From Stenotrophomonas sp. SAU14A_NAIMI4_8 (GTDB lineage: Bacteria > Pseudomonadota > Gammaproteobacteria > Xanthomonadales > Xanthomonadaceae): DNA of 64,000 bases. The stretch lies in contig NZ_CP025999.1 in NCBI RefSeq assembly GCF_003086695.1, positions 353,820 through 417,819 on the forward strand, in the 5' to 3' direction. The notes under the pieces are model-generated. The model did no database searches, had not been told where the DNA came from, and saw only the letters and a program-made list of their open reading frames with translations. Position 1 is the stretch's first letter. Each line of letters opens with the position of its first letter. Positions 24,964 through 33,740 of the stretch are shown one piece after another. Made by a program: the position numbers and the translations under genes.

Positions 24964-26064
24964 TCATTCCAGCAGCCGCGCCCAGCCCTGCATGCCTTCC
25001 AGCCGCGCCAGCACCAGCTTGATGCAGACCAGCAGCGGCACCGCCAGCAGCAGGCCGATCATGCCCCAGGCCCAGCCGAACACCATCAGCGCCAGGATCA
25101 GCACCAGCGGTGACAACTTCATGCGCCGGCCCAGCACGATGGGGGTCACCAGCTGGCCTTCCAGGGTATGCAGGGCCAGGTAGGCGGCGGCCGGCAGCAG
25201 TGCCTGCAGCGGATCGCGGAATTCGACGAAGCCCATCAGCAGCATCAGCGCCACGCCGATCAGCGGGCCCACGTACGGCGCGAAATTCAGCAGCGCCGCC
25301 ACCGTGCCCCACAGCAGCGCTTCCTGCAGGCCGATGCCCAGCAGCATCAGCACGCCGGCGAACAGCAGGCCGACCAGGGTGTTGATGACGGTGATGGTCA
25401 ACACGTAGCGCGATACCTCGCGTTCGATCGAACGCAGGATGTCACTGGTGAAGCGTTGCTGCTGGCGGTTGGGGAACAAGGCGATGGCCGCGCGCTGCAG
25501 GCTCTGCCCGTAGATCATGAAGAACAGGGTGAGCAGCACCACCGCCAGTACCGAGGCGGCCAGGCGCGGGGCGCGGGTCAGCATGCGGTAGGGATCGTCC
25601 AGCTGGGTGCGGATGACCTGCACGCGGCGGCTGCTCTCGCCGCCGGCCACGCGGGCGAAATTTTCCGCGGCCTGGTTGGCCTGCTGCACCGGCTTGGTCA
25701 GGTCCTGCACCTGGCGCGCCACTTTGCGCAACTGCTGCGGTGCTTCCTGCGCCCAGTCCATGGCCGGGCCCACCAGCTGCACCGCCAGCGCGGTGGTCAC
25801 CCCCAGCCCGGCGCCCAGGATCAACAGCGCGCCCAGTGCGCGCGGAATCCACAGTTTCTGCAGCAGACGCAGGATCGGGTTGCCCACCAGGGCGAAGAAC
25901 ATGGCCAGCAGGATGGGCAGGAAGATGTCCTGCGCCGCCCACAGCGTGTACGCCACGGCCAGGGTGGCCAGGATCACCAGCGACATCGGCCCGCGCGGGC
26001 GTGACGGCGGCGGCAGCGGCGCGTCGGGCGCGGGCGAAGAGGGGGACAACAGGGGCTCGCTCAT
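24964..26064 (-). CDS. AI-2E family (PerM-type) membrane permease
   Basis: 366 residues, seven or eight hydrophobic helices. Family signs: paired helices near the N terminus (MSLVILATLAVAYTLWAAQ, FLPILLAMFFALVGNPI), a long soluble amphipathic region (about 95-165), and the C-terminal block NFAPYVGPLIG(V)AL...LGRRMKLSPLVLILALMVFGW split over the last helices. Members export AI-2 or act as Na+/H+ antiporters; the role here is open. An independent unit, 31 bases upstream of the HAD gene. Confidence 0.85.
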   Translation of the reverse strand: MSEPLLSPSSPAPDAPLPPPSRPRGPMSLVILATLAVAYTLWAAQDIFLPILLAMFFALVGNPILRLLQKLWIPRALGALLILGAGLGVTTALAVQLVGPAMDWAQEAPQQLRKVARQVQDLTKPVQQANQAAENFARVAGGESSRRVQVIRTQLDDPYRMLTRAPRLAASVLAVVLLTLFFMIYGQSLQRAAIALFPNRQQQRFTSDILRSIEREVSRYVLTITVINTLVGLLFAGVLMLLGIGLQEALLWGTVAALLNFAPYVGPLIGVALMLLMGFVEFRDPLQALLPAAAYLALHTLEGQLVTPIVLGRRMKLSPLVLILALMVFGWAWGMIGLLLAVPLLVCIKLVLARLEGMQGWARLLE

Positions 26065-26131
26065 CGGCGCACCGACCGGGAAGGGAAGCGCATTATCGTC
26101 CCGCCGCGATCAACGCGGCGGGTTCACGGTG

Positions 26132-26605
26132 TCAACGTTCAGAGACGTCGGTAGCGGCCTCGGCCGGCTGCGGTACGCGCAGCTCGTCGGCCGCACGTGG
26201 CGCTGCCGGAGCAGGGGCGGCCGCAGGCGCCGGCCGTGGCGTGGCCTGCCCGGCCGCCGTATCCGCCGCGGTGTCGGCGGCGGCATCCGCGGTCTCGGCA
26301 GCTTCGTCGGCGGTATCGGCGGCATGGGCCGCCATCGCCGCGGCGAACGCCGCCTGGCCACTGGCCATCAGGTTGGACACCGAGCCGATCATCTGCAGCC
26401 AGCGCGCGCCATTCACCTTTCCAGGCACTTCCAGCTTGCCAGCCACGAAGCCGCCGGCCAGGCCGACCACCACGATGCGCAGCGGCGACCAGCCGCGGCG
26501 CCAGACCTGGCTGAGCACGCCCCAGTTGTCCTGGGTTTCGGCCATGCGCACGGCCACCACCTGTTCGCAGCGCTTCACCCGCCGCTGCAGCGCGCCGAAT
26601 TTCAT
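26132..26605 (-). CDS. YqjK-position protein with Ala-rich tail
   Basis: 157 residues. One possible hydrophobic stretch (PLRIVVVGLAGGFVAGKLEV) precedes a C-terminal half made almost only of Ala, Asp, Thr, Glu and Pro. I recognise no domain. It is the third gene of a three-gene operon whose first two members resemble E. coli YqjD and YqjE. In position and size it corresponds to YqjK, but that is context only. Its start overlaps the upstream stop (ATGA at 26602-26605). Confidence 0.6.
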   Translation of the reverse strand: MKFGALQRRVKRCEQVVAVRMAETQDNWGVLSQVWRRGWSPLRIVVVGLAGGFVAGKLEVPGKVNGARWLQMIGSVSNLMASGQAAFAAAMAAHAADTADEAAETADAAADTAADTAAGQATPRPAPAAAPAPAAPRAADELRVPQPAEAATDVSER

Positions 26606-27072
26606 GGCTTGCCCTCCGGAATCTGCACATCGGCGTCCGGGTCATCCTCGCTGGGCTCATCGAACAGGCCCAGGCGTGACAGCTGACGCCGGGTGGCATG
26701 CATGCCGGTGTGGTGGAAGAAGTAGGACACCCGCCAGATCGCGTAGCCGGTAACGGCCAGGCTGAGCAGGGAGGTGATCAGCAGTGCCTGCAGCCAGCTC
26801 AGGCCCCAGCTCTGCAGCAGGGCGATGAGGGTGGCCGCCATCAGCAGCCAGGCCGAGGCACCGAACACGATGCCGACCCCGGCCCACGCCAGCGCACGGC
26901 CGAACGCACTGCGGGCCAGGGCGAAGTCGGCCGAGGCCAGGCGCCGCAGCGAACGCAGCGAGTGCTTGGCCGAATCGGCGGCGGCTTTGCCGGCCGCGCC
27001 GACCTGGCGGATGCTCTCGTCCAGCGGCGGGGTCGCCGCCGGATCGGGAGCCTGCGAGGTGTCTTCGCTCAC
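26602..27072 (-). CDS. YqjE-like (DUF1469, phage-holin-III-like) membrane protein
   Basis: 156 residues from GTG 27072. An Ala/Ser-rich amphipathic N terminus (SIRQVGAAGKAAADSAKHSL) leads to two adjacent helices (ALAWAGVGIVFGASAWLLMAA; ALLITSLLSLAVTGYAIW) and an acidic tail. This is the Actinobacterial/phage holin family III layout found in housekeeping YqjE proteins; it is not evidence of a prophage. Translation is probably coupled to the upstream gene, whose stop is 8 bases away, because the GTG has no good ribosome site. Confidence 0.78.
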   Translation of the reverse strand: MSEDTSQAPDPAATPPLDESIRQVGAAGKAAADSAKHSLRSLRRLASADFALARSAFGRALAWAGVGIVFGASAWLLMAATLIALLQSWGLSWLQALLITSLLSLAVTGYAIWRVSYFFHHTGMHATRRQLSRLGLFDEPSEDDPDADVQIPEGKP

Positions 27073-27080
27073 GCCGCGGC

Positions 27081-27443
27081 TTACTTGTTGTTGCTGCTGG
27101 CCAGCTTGGCAATCAGCCAGCCGGCGGCGAAGGCAACGCCGAACGAGGCCAGCGGACGTTCACGGATCAGCTCGGCGGCGCTGTCCACCAGATCCTTGCC
27201 CTTGTCCATCAGCGCATCGACCTGTTCCTTGGCGGCGGCACCGCCGAACTCGGCAGCGGCCAGGCCGGACAGCGCGCTGTCGGACAGTTCGGCCTTCACG
27301 TTGGCCTTGCCGATGCGCAGCTCGTCGGTCGCTGCACCGGTCGCACCCTTGATCGCACCGCCGGCAGCGCTGGCGGCCTGCTTCAGGTGGGAACCGGCTT
27401 CACCCAGGTGTTCCTTCAGGTTCTCGGTATTGGTGGGGCTCAT
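27081..27443 (-). CDS. YqjD/ElaB-like (DUF883) protein
   Basis: 120 residues with AGGAG 8 bases before ATG 27443. Helical, Ala-rich body (SAAGGAIKGATGAATDELRI) and a C-terminal hydrophobic tail helix (RPLASFGVAFAAGWLIAKLA) preceded by RERPLAS, the DUF883 signature. E. coli YqjD and ElaB are tail-anchored inner-membrane proteins that bind ribosomes in stationary phase. First gene of the yqjDEK-like operon. Confidence 0.82.
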   Translation of the reverse strand: MSPTNTENLKEHLGEAGSHLKQAASAAGGAIKGATGAATDELRIGKANVKAELSDSALSGLAAAEFGGAAAKEQVDALMDKGKDLVDSAAELIRERPLASFGVAFAAGWLIAKLASSNNK

Positions 27444-27543
27444 CGAATCACTCCTGTTGCGATGGGGGGACGAACGGATGTTCGGCCGATGGGACGGGTA
27501 GCAATAGCATCGGCCGGGTATAGGGGGTGTTACGGCGGGGCGA

Positions 27544-28977
27544 TCAGCGCATCACCAACTGGCCCTGCTGCTGGCCATTGTTGCGCAGGATGCGCAGCAC
27601 CAGGGTGGGCGGGCGCTGCTGGAAATTGGCGCGCCAACTGGCCAGATCGGCGAATTCACCCACCGTGGCCTCGGCGATGATGTCGCCCTGCTGCAGGCCG
27701 TTGCTGGCCGCGCGGCTGCCACGCTTGACCTCGCTGACCAGCACGCCGCCCACGCCGGACTGGCGCAGCGATTCGGGCAGATCGACGAAGGTGGCCCCGC
27801 CCAGGCGCGGGTCCAGGCTGTCACCGGTCACCGCACGCGCCTGCTCTTTCAGCGTGGCCTTGATCTGCAGCGGCTTGCCTTCGCGGCGCACATCCAGGGT
27901 CAGCACGCTGCCCACCGCGGCCAGGCCTTCCACGTTGTGCAGCGCTTCGGCACTGTCCACCCGCTGGCCATTGGCCGACACCACCACGTCGCCCGGCTTC
28001 AGCCCGGCGCTGGCGCCGGCCGAACCGGCCAGCACGCGGGTGACCAGCGCGCCGCGCGTTTCGCCCAGACCCAGGCCCTGGGCGATCTGCGCACTCAGGT
28101 TCTGGCTTTCGATGCCCAGCGTGCCGCGCACCACCACGCCATGCTTCACCAGCTGGTCCACCACGCTGCGGGCCAGGTTGGATGGAATGGCCAGGCCCAG
28201 GCCGATGTTGCCGGCCATGCTGCCCTGCGGGTTGTAGCTGGCGGTGTTGATGCCCACCAGCTGGCCCTGCAGGTTGACCAGCGCGCCACCGGAATTGCCG
28301 GGGTTGATGGACGCATCGGTCTGGATGAAGTTCTGGTAGCCCAGCCCGCGGATGCCGCTGCGGCCGACCGCCGAGACAATGCCCGAGGTGACCGTCTGGC
28401 TGAAACCGAACGGGTTGCCGATGGCCACCACGAAGTCACCCACGCGCAGCTGGTTGCTGTCGGCCAGCTTGATGTCGGTCAGGTTCTGCGCCGGAATGCG
28501 GATCAGGGCGATATCGGTGTCGCGGTCCGAGCCGAGGAATTCGGCCTTCACCGTGCGCCCGTCGGCCAGGGTGACCTGCACGTCGTCGGCGTTGTCGATC
28601 ACGTGGTGGTTGGTCAGCACCAGCCCCTCGCTGGCATCGATGATCACCCCCGAGCCAAGCGATTCGTTGATGCGTTCCTGCGGAATATCCGGGAACAGGC
28701 GGCGGAAGAACGGGTCGTTGAAGAAGGGGTTGCGTACGCGCACCACCTGCTTGGTGTTGACGCTGACCACCGCTGGCATGGCCTTTTCCAGCATCGGCGC
28801 CAGCGAGGGCACTGCCTGCCCGGCCACCGATGCCGGCAGCGCCGCGGTGGTGGGCAGTGCGGCCGGCAATGGTGCTGCGTCGGCACGGTTGTCCAGGTGC
28901 GCGTTGAGGCCGGTGGCAACGAAGCCGCCGAAGGCTGCGGCAATGGCGAGCGTGAGCAGGGTGGGTAGCGGTCGCAT
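27544..28977 (-). CDS. degP: DegP/DegQ-type periplasmic serine protease
   Basis: 477 residues. An N-terminal hydrophobic segment (TLLTLAIAAAFGGFVATGL) is an export signal or anchor. Trypsin-like triad: H125 (LTNHHVID), D155 (DTDIALIRI), S229 (NPGNSGGAL). Two PDZ domains follow, near 275-365 (LKPGDVVVSANGQ) and 390-470 (LQQGDIIAEATVG). It degrades or refolds damaged envelope proteins. Start ATG 28977 gives the signal segment; the frame stays open for 140 codons upstream without any. DegQ or MucD are equally apt names; I see no sigma-E promoter. Confidence 0.88.
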   Translation of the reverse strand: MRPLPTLLTLAIAAAFGGFVATGLNAHLDNRADAAPLPAALPTTAALPASVAGQAVPSLAPMLEKAMPAVVSVNTKQVVRVRNPFFNDPFFRRLFPDIPQERINESLGSGVIIDASEGLVLTNHHVIDNADDVQVTLADGRTVKAEFLGSDRDTDIALIRIPAQNLTDIKLADSNQLRVGDFVVAIGNPFGFSQTVTSGIVSAVGRSGIRGLGYQNFIQTDASINPGNSGGALVNLQGQLVGINTASYNPQGSMAGNIGLGLAIPSNLARSVVDQLVKHGVVVRGTLGIESQNLSAQIAQGLGLGETRGALVTRVLAGSAGASAGLKPGDVVVSANGQRVDSAEALHNVEGLAAVGSVLTLDVRREGKPLQIKATLKEQARAVTGDSLDPRLGGATFVDLPESLRQSGVGGVLVSEVKRGSRAASNGLQQGDIIAEATVGEFADLASWRANFQQRPPTLVLRILRNNGQQQGQLVMR

Positions 28978-29435
28978 GGCAGTCAAATTGTTGGCGTGGG
29001 TGGGGGGCCGTAGGCCTATACGGTAGAACAAGCTGAATGAGTGTGTCGCGATCCGGATAAATGGCCCATGAAAAAACCAGGGCGCTGGCGGCGTCCACGC
29101 GACCCGCGCCGGTACGCATGCAGGCAGCAGGCGACAGTTGGACACAGCGCGATACTTGCGCAGTTCCGCGCATATGGGCAGCACGATGCCGCTTGGCCGC
29201 AATTGCCGCAACGCGCGGCCAGCGCACGTTCCAGCGCATGCAGCCACGTGCCCGCAATGTTCGCGAAGCGCTGAAAAGAAGGGGTTTGCCGGATCCTGCA
29301 CGGCGTAACGACCCGGTTCGCTTACCTTAGTGCCGTCGCACAGGATGCGATTGCAGAAGCGTGACCCGTTCCACGATGGCGATTGTCGGTATAGCATCGC
29401 CCCGTTTTGACAATCCAGGCCCCCAGGAGGGCAAC
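28978..29435. other. Gene-free divergent region between degP and the histone-like gene
   Basis: 458 bases with no supported gene, repeat or RNA. It must hold both promoters. A possible -10 (TATAGC, 29390-29395) lies 40 bases before the histone-like start, without a convincing -35. GC is lower in the last 80 bases. The frames open here are fragments without ribosome sites. Confidence 0.5.
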
Positions 29436-30356
29436 ATGAGCAACGGTAATGGTGTGTCGGTCGTGACCGACGCCGTCGAGAACGTGAAAGAAACCGCCAC
29501 CAACGTCGGCGAGACCATCGCCCACGCCGCCGAAGACGCCGTGAAGTCGGTCAAGAAGACCGTCAAGCGCGCCACCAAGGCTGCCGGTACCCGCGTTGCC
29601 AAGGCCAAGAAGGCCGTGGCCAAGGTCGAAAAGACCGTTGCGAAGAAGGCCGAGAAGGCTGCCAAGTCGGTTGGCAAGACCGTTGCCAAGGCGAAGAAGA
29701 AGCTGGAAACGGCCAAGAAGAATGCCAAGGCCGAAGCCGCTGCCCTGAAGAAGGAAGTGGCCAAGAAGAAGGCGGCTGCCGGCAAGGCCGTGACCAAGAA
29801 GGCCGCCGCTGCCAAGAAGACCACCAAGGCTGCCACCAAGGCTGCCGGCAAGAAGGTTGCCACCGTGAAGAAGGCCGCCACCAAGAAGGCTGCCGTGGCC
29901 AAGAAGACCGTCGCCAAGAAGACCGCCGCTGCCAAGAAGGTTGTCGGCAAGAAGGTTGTCGGCAAGAAGGTCGCGACCGCCAAGAAGGCTGTGGCCAAGA
30001 AGACCGTTGCTGCTAAGAAGGTCGCCGGCAAGAAGGCCGTGGCTGCGAAGAAGGTTGTCGGCAAGAAGGTTGCGGCCGGCAAGAAGGTCGCCACCAAGAA
30101 GACCGCCGTGGCCAAGAAGGCCGTCGGCAAGAAGGTTGCCGCCACCAAGAAGGTCGCCACCAAGAAGACTGCGGCCGCCAAGAAGGTTGTCGGCAAGAAG
30201 GTCGCCGCCACCCGCAAGACCGTGGCCAAGAAGGCTGCACCGCTGAAGAAGGTCGCGGCCAAGAAGGTCGCTGCCAAGAAGGCACCGGCCAAGAAGGTTC
30301 TCACCAAGAAGGCGCCGGCCAAGAAGGCCGTGCGCAAGGCTGCCAAGCGCAAGTAA
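29436..30356 (+). CDS. Histone H1-like Lys/Ala/Val-rich protein
   Basis: 306 residues with a perfect AGGAGG (29425-29430) five bases before ATG 29436. The first 35 residues are acidic and amphipathic ([20 protein letters not shown]). Almost all the rest is Lys, Ala, Val, Thr and Gly in pseudo-repeats such as [19 protein letters not shown] and TKKAAAAKK. The composition is that of histone H1 tails, chlamydial Hc2 and Pseudomonas AlgP. It probably coats DNA or RNA. The pseudo-repeats have strong DNA-level repetition (AAGAAGGTYGYC), so length may vary between strains. Strong terminator follows. Confidence 0.85.
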   Translation: MSNGNGVSVVTDAVENVKETATNVGETIAHAAEDAVKSVKKTVKRATKAAGTRVAKAKKAVAKVEKTVAKKAEKAAKSVGKTVAKAKKKLETAKKNAKAEAAALKKEVAKKKAAAGKAVTKKAAAAKKTTKAATKAAGKKVATVKKAATKKAAVAKKTVAKKTAAAKKVVGKKVVGKKVATAKKAVAKKTVAAKKVAGKKAVAAKKVVGKKVAAGKKVATKKTAVAKKAVGKKVAATKKVATKKTAAAKKVVGKKVAATRKTVAKKAAPLKKVAAKKVAAKKAPAKKVLTKKAPAKKAVRKAAKRK

Positions 30357-30373
30357 TCTGCGCTGGCGCCATC

Positions 30374-30411
30374 AACCCTTCCGCCCGATCCGGGCGGAAG
30401 GGTTTTTTTTT
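30374..30411 (+). terminator. Intrinsic terminator of the histone-like gene
   Basis: Stem AACCCTTCCGCCC with its complement around GATC, followed by nine T (to 30411). It lies between convergent genes and ends 5 bases before the MFS stop codon. Confidence 0.92.
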
Positions 30412-30416
30412 GCCTG

Positions 30417-31607
30417 TCAGTGGCGTGCCAGCTGCACCGTCGGCCGCCACTGCAGCACCGCCAGCGCGGCCAGCGGCAAGGCACCGCCGAACACCGCCAC
30501 GCCGGTCCAGCCGAAGTGATGCCAGGCCAGTGCGCCGGCCCACGAGCCGAACGCCCCGCCCAGGAACATGCCCGTCATGAAGACGGTGTTGAGCCGGCTC
30601 TTGAACTCCGGGTGCAGGCCGTACACCTGGTGCTGGTGGCTGACCAGCGCCACCTGCACGCCGAAGTCGAGCACCACCACGCCCAGCACCAGGCCGGGCA
30701 GGCCTGGCCACAGGCCCAGCAGCAGCCACGATGCCAGCGTGGCCAGTACACCCAACCGCACCACCGGTGCCGGCCCACGGCGGTCGGCCAGGCGCCCGGC
30801 CATCGGTGCGATCGCCACGCCCACCACGCCGATGATGCCGAACAGCCCGGCCGTGGCAGCACCCAGCTGCAGCGGCGGCGCGGCCAGGTGCAGTGACAGC
30901 GTGGTCCAGAACACCGAGAACGAAGCGAACAGCAGCGCCTGCGCCCAGGTGGCCCGGCGCAGCAGCGGATGCTCGCGCCACAGTGTGCGCAACGACCCCA
31001 GCAGGGCGCCGTAACCGGGCGGGTGGCCCGGCGGTGCATGCCGTGGCAGCGAACGCGCCATCAGCAGCGCCGCGCCCAGTGCCAGCGGCACGCCCAGCCA
31101 GAACATGGCGCGCCAACTGCTGGCGCTCGATACCAGCCCGGCCAGCGTACGGCTGAGCAGGATGCCGGCCAGCAGGCCGCTCATCACCGTGCCGATGGCC
31201 GCACCGCGTCGCTCCGGCGCCACCAGCAGCGCAGTGAACGGCACGATCTGCTGGGCGACGGTGGCGGCCGCCCCCAGCAGGATCGCGCCGATCGCCAAGG
31301 TGGCCAGCCCTGGCGCCAGTGCCGACACCACCAGGGCCACCGCCACCGCCAGGAACTGCAGCACGATCAGCCGCCGCCGTTCGTGGCGGTCGCCCAGCGG
31401 CAGCAGCAGGAGCAGGCCGGCGGCGTAGCCGAGCTGGGTCAGCGCAGGTATCCAGCTGCTTACCCGCACATCGCCCAGGTCATGGGCCATGGCCGCCAGC
31501 ATCGGCTGGTTGTAGTAGATGTTGGCCACGCCCAGGCCGGCGGCCACGGCCATGGCGAACAACGGTGCGGCGCGCGTGGCGCCGACCGCAGTGGGGGAGG
31601 AAGACAT
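30417..31607 (-). CDS. MFS exporter (first of two paralogues)
   Basis: 396 residues, 12 helices, AGGAG seven bases before ATG 31607. Helix 1 carries GVANIYYNQPMLAAMAHDLG and the 2-3 loop PLGDRHERRRLI, the MFS motif A. The protein at 41520-42704 has the same landmarks (NYYAQPLL, PLGDLFERRRLI, TVAGLLSS) and length. The subfamily contains uncharacterised drug-type exporters. It follows the chloroperoxidase-like hydrolase gene on the same strand after 60 bases, probably as one transcript. Confidence 0.85.
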   Translation of the reverse strand: MSSSPTAVGATRAAPLFAMAVAAGLGVANIYYNQPMLAAMAHDLGDVRVSSWIPALTQLGYAAGLLLLLPLGDRHERRRLIVLQFLAVAVALVVSALAPGLATLAIGAILLGAAATVAQQIVPFTALLVAPERRGAAIGTVMSGLLAGILLSRTLAGLVSSASSWRAMFWLGVPLALGAALLMARSLPRHAPPGHPPGYGALLGSLRTLWREHPLLRRATWAQALLFASFSVFWTTLSLHLAAPPLQLGAATAGLFGIIGVVGVAIAPMAGRLADRRGPAPVVRLGVLATLASWLLLGLWPGLPGLVLGVVVLDFGVQVALVSHQHQVYGLHPEFKSRLNTVFMTGMFLGGAFGSWAGALAWHHFGWTGVAVFGGALPLAALAVLQWRPTVQLARH

Positions 31608-31667
31608 GACACGGCTCCTGGCGGAAGAACGCGCGGGCGTGCTGCAGTGCCCGCGCGCGGGCAGACC

Positions 31668-32504
31668 TCAGCCTTGCACGAAGGCCAGCAGGTCCGGATT
31701 GATCACGTCGGCGTGGGTGGTCAGCATGCCGTGCGGATACCCCGGGTAGACCTTCAGCGTGCCGTTGGCCAGCAGCTTGATCGACTCACGCGCGGCCGCA
31801 TCGATCGGCACGATCTGGTCGTCGTCACCATGCAGTACCAGGGTCGGTACGGTGATCGCCTTCAGATCGTCGGTGAAGTCGGTTTCGGAGAAGGCCTTGA
31901 TGCCTTCGTAATGGGCCTTGGCGCTGCCGGCCATGCCCTGCCGCCACCAGTTCTGGATGGCACCGGGAACGATCTGTGCGCCTTCGCGGTTGAAGCCGTA
32001 GAACGGGCCGCCGGGCAGGTCCAGGAAGAACTGCGAGCGGTTGGCCGCCAGTGCTGCACGCAAACCGTCGAACACATCGATCGGCAGGCCCTTGGGGTAG
32101 GCCGCGGTGCGCAGCATGATCGGCGGCACCGCGCTGACCAGCACGGCCTTGGCCACGCGGCCCTGCGGCTGGCCGTAACGGGCCACGTAGCGCGCCACTT
32201 CGCCACCGCCGGTGGAATGGCCGATATGCACCGCGTTGCGCAGGTCCAGGTGCTGCATGACCACTGCGGCATCGGCGGCGTAGTGGTCCACGTCGTGGCC
32301 TTCGCTCACCTGCGCCGAACGGCCGTGGCCGCGGCGGTCATGGGCGATCACGCGGAAGCCCTTGGCCAGGAAGAACAGCATCTGCGTGTCCCAGTCATCG
32401 CTGGACAGCGGCCAGCCATGGTGGAAGACGATCGGCTGGGCCTCCTTCGGGCCCCAGTCCTTGTAGAAGATCTCGACGCCATCGGGGGTGGTGACAGTGC
32501 TCAT
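31668..32504 (-). CDS. Non-haem chloroperoxidase-like alpha/beta hydrolase
   Basis: 278 residues, GAGGAG eight bases before ATG 32504. Catalytic triad: nucleophile S97 ([10 protein letters not shown]), Asp in [10 protein letters not shown], His in YPHGMLTTH. Oxyanion-hole stretch [13 protein letters not shown] and [10 protein letters not shown] are standard for the cofactor-free haloperoxidase/perhydrolase subfamily, which acts as an esterase and can form peracids. Likely cytoplasmic. The 16-bp motif at 32588-32603 lies upstream in the same orientation as that before dps, suggesting stress control. Confidence 0.87.
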   Translation of the reverse strand: MSTVTTPDGVEIFYKDWGPKEAQPIVFHHGWPLSSDDWDTQMLFFLAKGFRVIAHDRRGHGRSAQVSEGHDVDHYAADAAVVMQHLDLRNAVHIGHSTGGGEVARYVARYGQPQGRVAKAVLVSAVPPIMLRTAAYPKGLPIDVFDGLRAALAANRSQFFLDLPGGPFYGFNREGAQIVPGAIQNWWRQGMAGSAKAHYEGIKAFSETDFTDDLKAITVPTLVLHGDDDQIVPIDAAARESIKLLANGTLKVYPGYPHGMLTTHADVINPDLLAFVQG

Positions 32505-32570
32505 CCGGGTAACTCCTCAGGGGTGGGTGGGAACGAGGTCCACGCTACGCCTGGGGGGCTCGGCGCAACA

Positions 32571-32978
32571 TCACACGCTCGGTTCGCCGGGGCATACCTT
32601 GGTGTGATCGCCTGCCTCGAACAGTCGCTGCAGGCAGTCGGCCAGGGCATCGGCGTCCACCGGCTTGCGCAGGAACGCCGCCGCGCCGGACGCCCGCACG
32701 CGCTGTTCCACGGCCGCGGTGGGGAAGGCGGTCAGGAAGATCATCGGCGGCAGCGCACCGCGCGCGCGCAGGCGTGCCTGCAGTTGTTCACCATCGAGTA
32801 CGGGCATCTGCACATCGCTGATGATGCAGGCCGGCGCGGGCAGCGTGCTGTCATCCAGCAGCGCCTGGCCGTGGGCGTAGGCACGCACGGCATAGCCCAG
32901 CGCGCGCATCAGGCTGGACAGCGACGCGCGGACGCCGGCATCGTCGTCCACGATCGCGATGAGGGGGGGCGGAAACAT
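32571..32978 (-). CDS. Stand-alone receiver-domain protein
   Basis: 135 residues, one receiver domain and no output domain. Acidic pocket in IAIVDDDAG, phosphoacceptor D55 (CIISDVQMPV), Thr in IFLTAFPT, Lys in FLRKPVD. ATG 32978 was chosen because AAGGAG lies six bases before it; the in-frame ATG at 32993 overlaps that site. Such proteins relay phosphate or act by protein contact. Candidate donors are the PAS kinase at 33741 and the kinase-like protein at 36452. A version of the dps/hydrolase motif lies 85 bases upstream. Confidence 0.85.
   Translation of the reverse strand: MFPPPLIAIVDDDAGVRASLSSLMRALGYAVRAYAHGQALLDDSTLPAPACIISDVQMPVLDGEQLQARLRARGALPPMIFLTAFPTAAVEQRVRASGAAAFLRKPVDADALADCLQRLFEAGDHTKVCPGEPSV
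32588..32603 (-). promoter_or_regulatory. Candidate operator upstream of the hydrolase gene
   Basis: ACCAAGGTATGCCCCG, identical over 16 bp to the site before dps and in the same orientation toward its gene. It ends 83 bases before the hydrolase start and lies within the last codons of the receiver gene. ACC-AA-GGT is itself a small dyad. Confidence 0.5.
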
Positions 32979-33060
32979 GTGGGACTCCTTCATGCCACCC
33001 CGGACGCAACGGGTCCGGGCTTGGCTGGTGTCCTTTATGCCGCAGTCGCGCGGTCGCCAC

Positions 33061-33080
33061 CATCATACGCAGGTGTGGGT
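33061..33080 (-). promoter_or_regulatory. Candidate weaker operator upstream of the receiver gene
   Basis: ACACCTGCGTATG shares ACC-N3-GTATG with the dps and hydrolase sites. Its GTATG ends 85 bases before ATG 32978, compared with 80 (dps) and 88 (hydrolase). It lies in the gap after the FixJ-type gene. Confidence 0.35.
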
Positions 33081-33103
33081 AGCGGCCCGGGCGCGGCCTG
33101 TGC

Positions 33104-33739
33104 TCAGTGGCCGATGCCCAGGGCTTCGGCCTGGCGCACCAGCTCGGCCAGCGAGCGCACGCCCATCTTGCGCATCACGTTGCCGCGGTGGATCTTCACC
33201 GTGATCTCGCTCAACTGCAGTTCGGCGGCCACCTGCTTGTTCATCAGGCCCGACACCACCAGCGCCATCACCTCGCGCTCGCGGCTGGTCAGGGTGGCGT
33301 AGTGCGCGCGCACGCCGTCCAGTGCGCCATCGCTCTGGCGGCGCTGGCGGTCGCGCTCGATGGCCGCGGTCACCGCATCCAGCATGTCCTGGTCGCGGAA
33401 GGGCTTGGCCAGGAAATCCACCGCGCCGGCCTTCATTGCCTTCACCGTCATCGGAATGTCGCCATGGCCGGTCATGAACACCACCGGCAGGGCCACGCCC
33501 TGGGCGGCCAGCTGGGCCTGCACATCCAGACCGCTCACGCCCTGCAGGCGCACGTCCAGCACGATGCAGCCGGGCACATCGGGCAGCGGCTGCGCGCCCA
33601 GTTCGCCAGGGGCCGCGTACAAGCGCGTCTGCAGCCCGACCGAGCGCAGCAGGCTGTCCAGCGAGGTGCGCACGGACGGATCGTCATCCACGATCACCAC
33701 CAACGGCGGCGCAGCGGGTGGGGGCGCGGAACGATGCAT
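33104..33739 (-). CDS. FixJ/TodT-type response regulator
   Basis: 211 residues. Receiver: VVIVDDDPSV acidic pocket, phosphoacceptor D62 (CIVLDVRLQG), MTGHGDIPM, and Lys in FLAKPFRDQ. C-terminal LuxR-type helix-turn-helix: TSREREVMALVVSGLMNKQV and LQLSEITVKIHRGNVMRKMG. The FixJ subfamily activates promoters when phosphorylated. Its start follows the kinase stop by one base, so they are a pair. I suggest it binds the ACC-N3-GTATG sites nearby, as inference. Confidence 0.9.
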   Translation of the reverse strand: MHRSAPPPAAPPLVVIVDDDPSVRTSLDSLLRSVGLQTRLYAAPGELGAQPLPDVPGCIVLDVRLQGVSGLDVQAQLAAQGVALPVVFMTGHGDIPMTVKAMKAGAVDFLAKPFRDQDMLDAVTAAIERDRQRRQSDGALDGVRAHYATLTSREREVMALVVSGLMNKQVAAELQLSEITVKIHRGNVMRKMGVRSLAELVRQAEALGIGH

Positions 33740-33740
33740 G

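Noticed and set aside
21621..25022. 1133-codon plus-strand open frame across three minus-strand genes
   Set aside because: It spans several well-supported genes on the other strand, is low complexity, and has no ribosome site.
26602..27072. Phage holin as a sign of a prophage
   Set aside because: The DUF1469 family is chromosomal (YqjE) and no other phage gene is nearby.
28978..29435. Upstream extension of the DegP-type gene by 140 codons
   Set aside because: The open frame has no signal peptide or conserved-looking sequence; ATG 28977 directly precedes the export signal.
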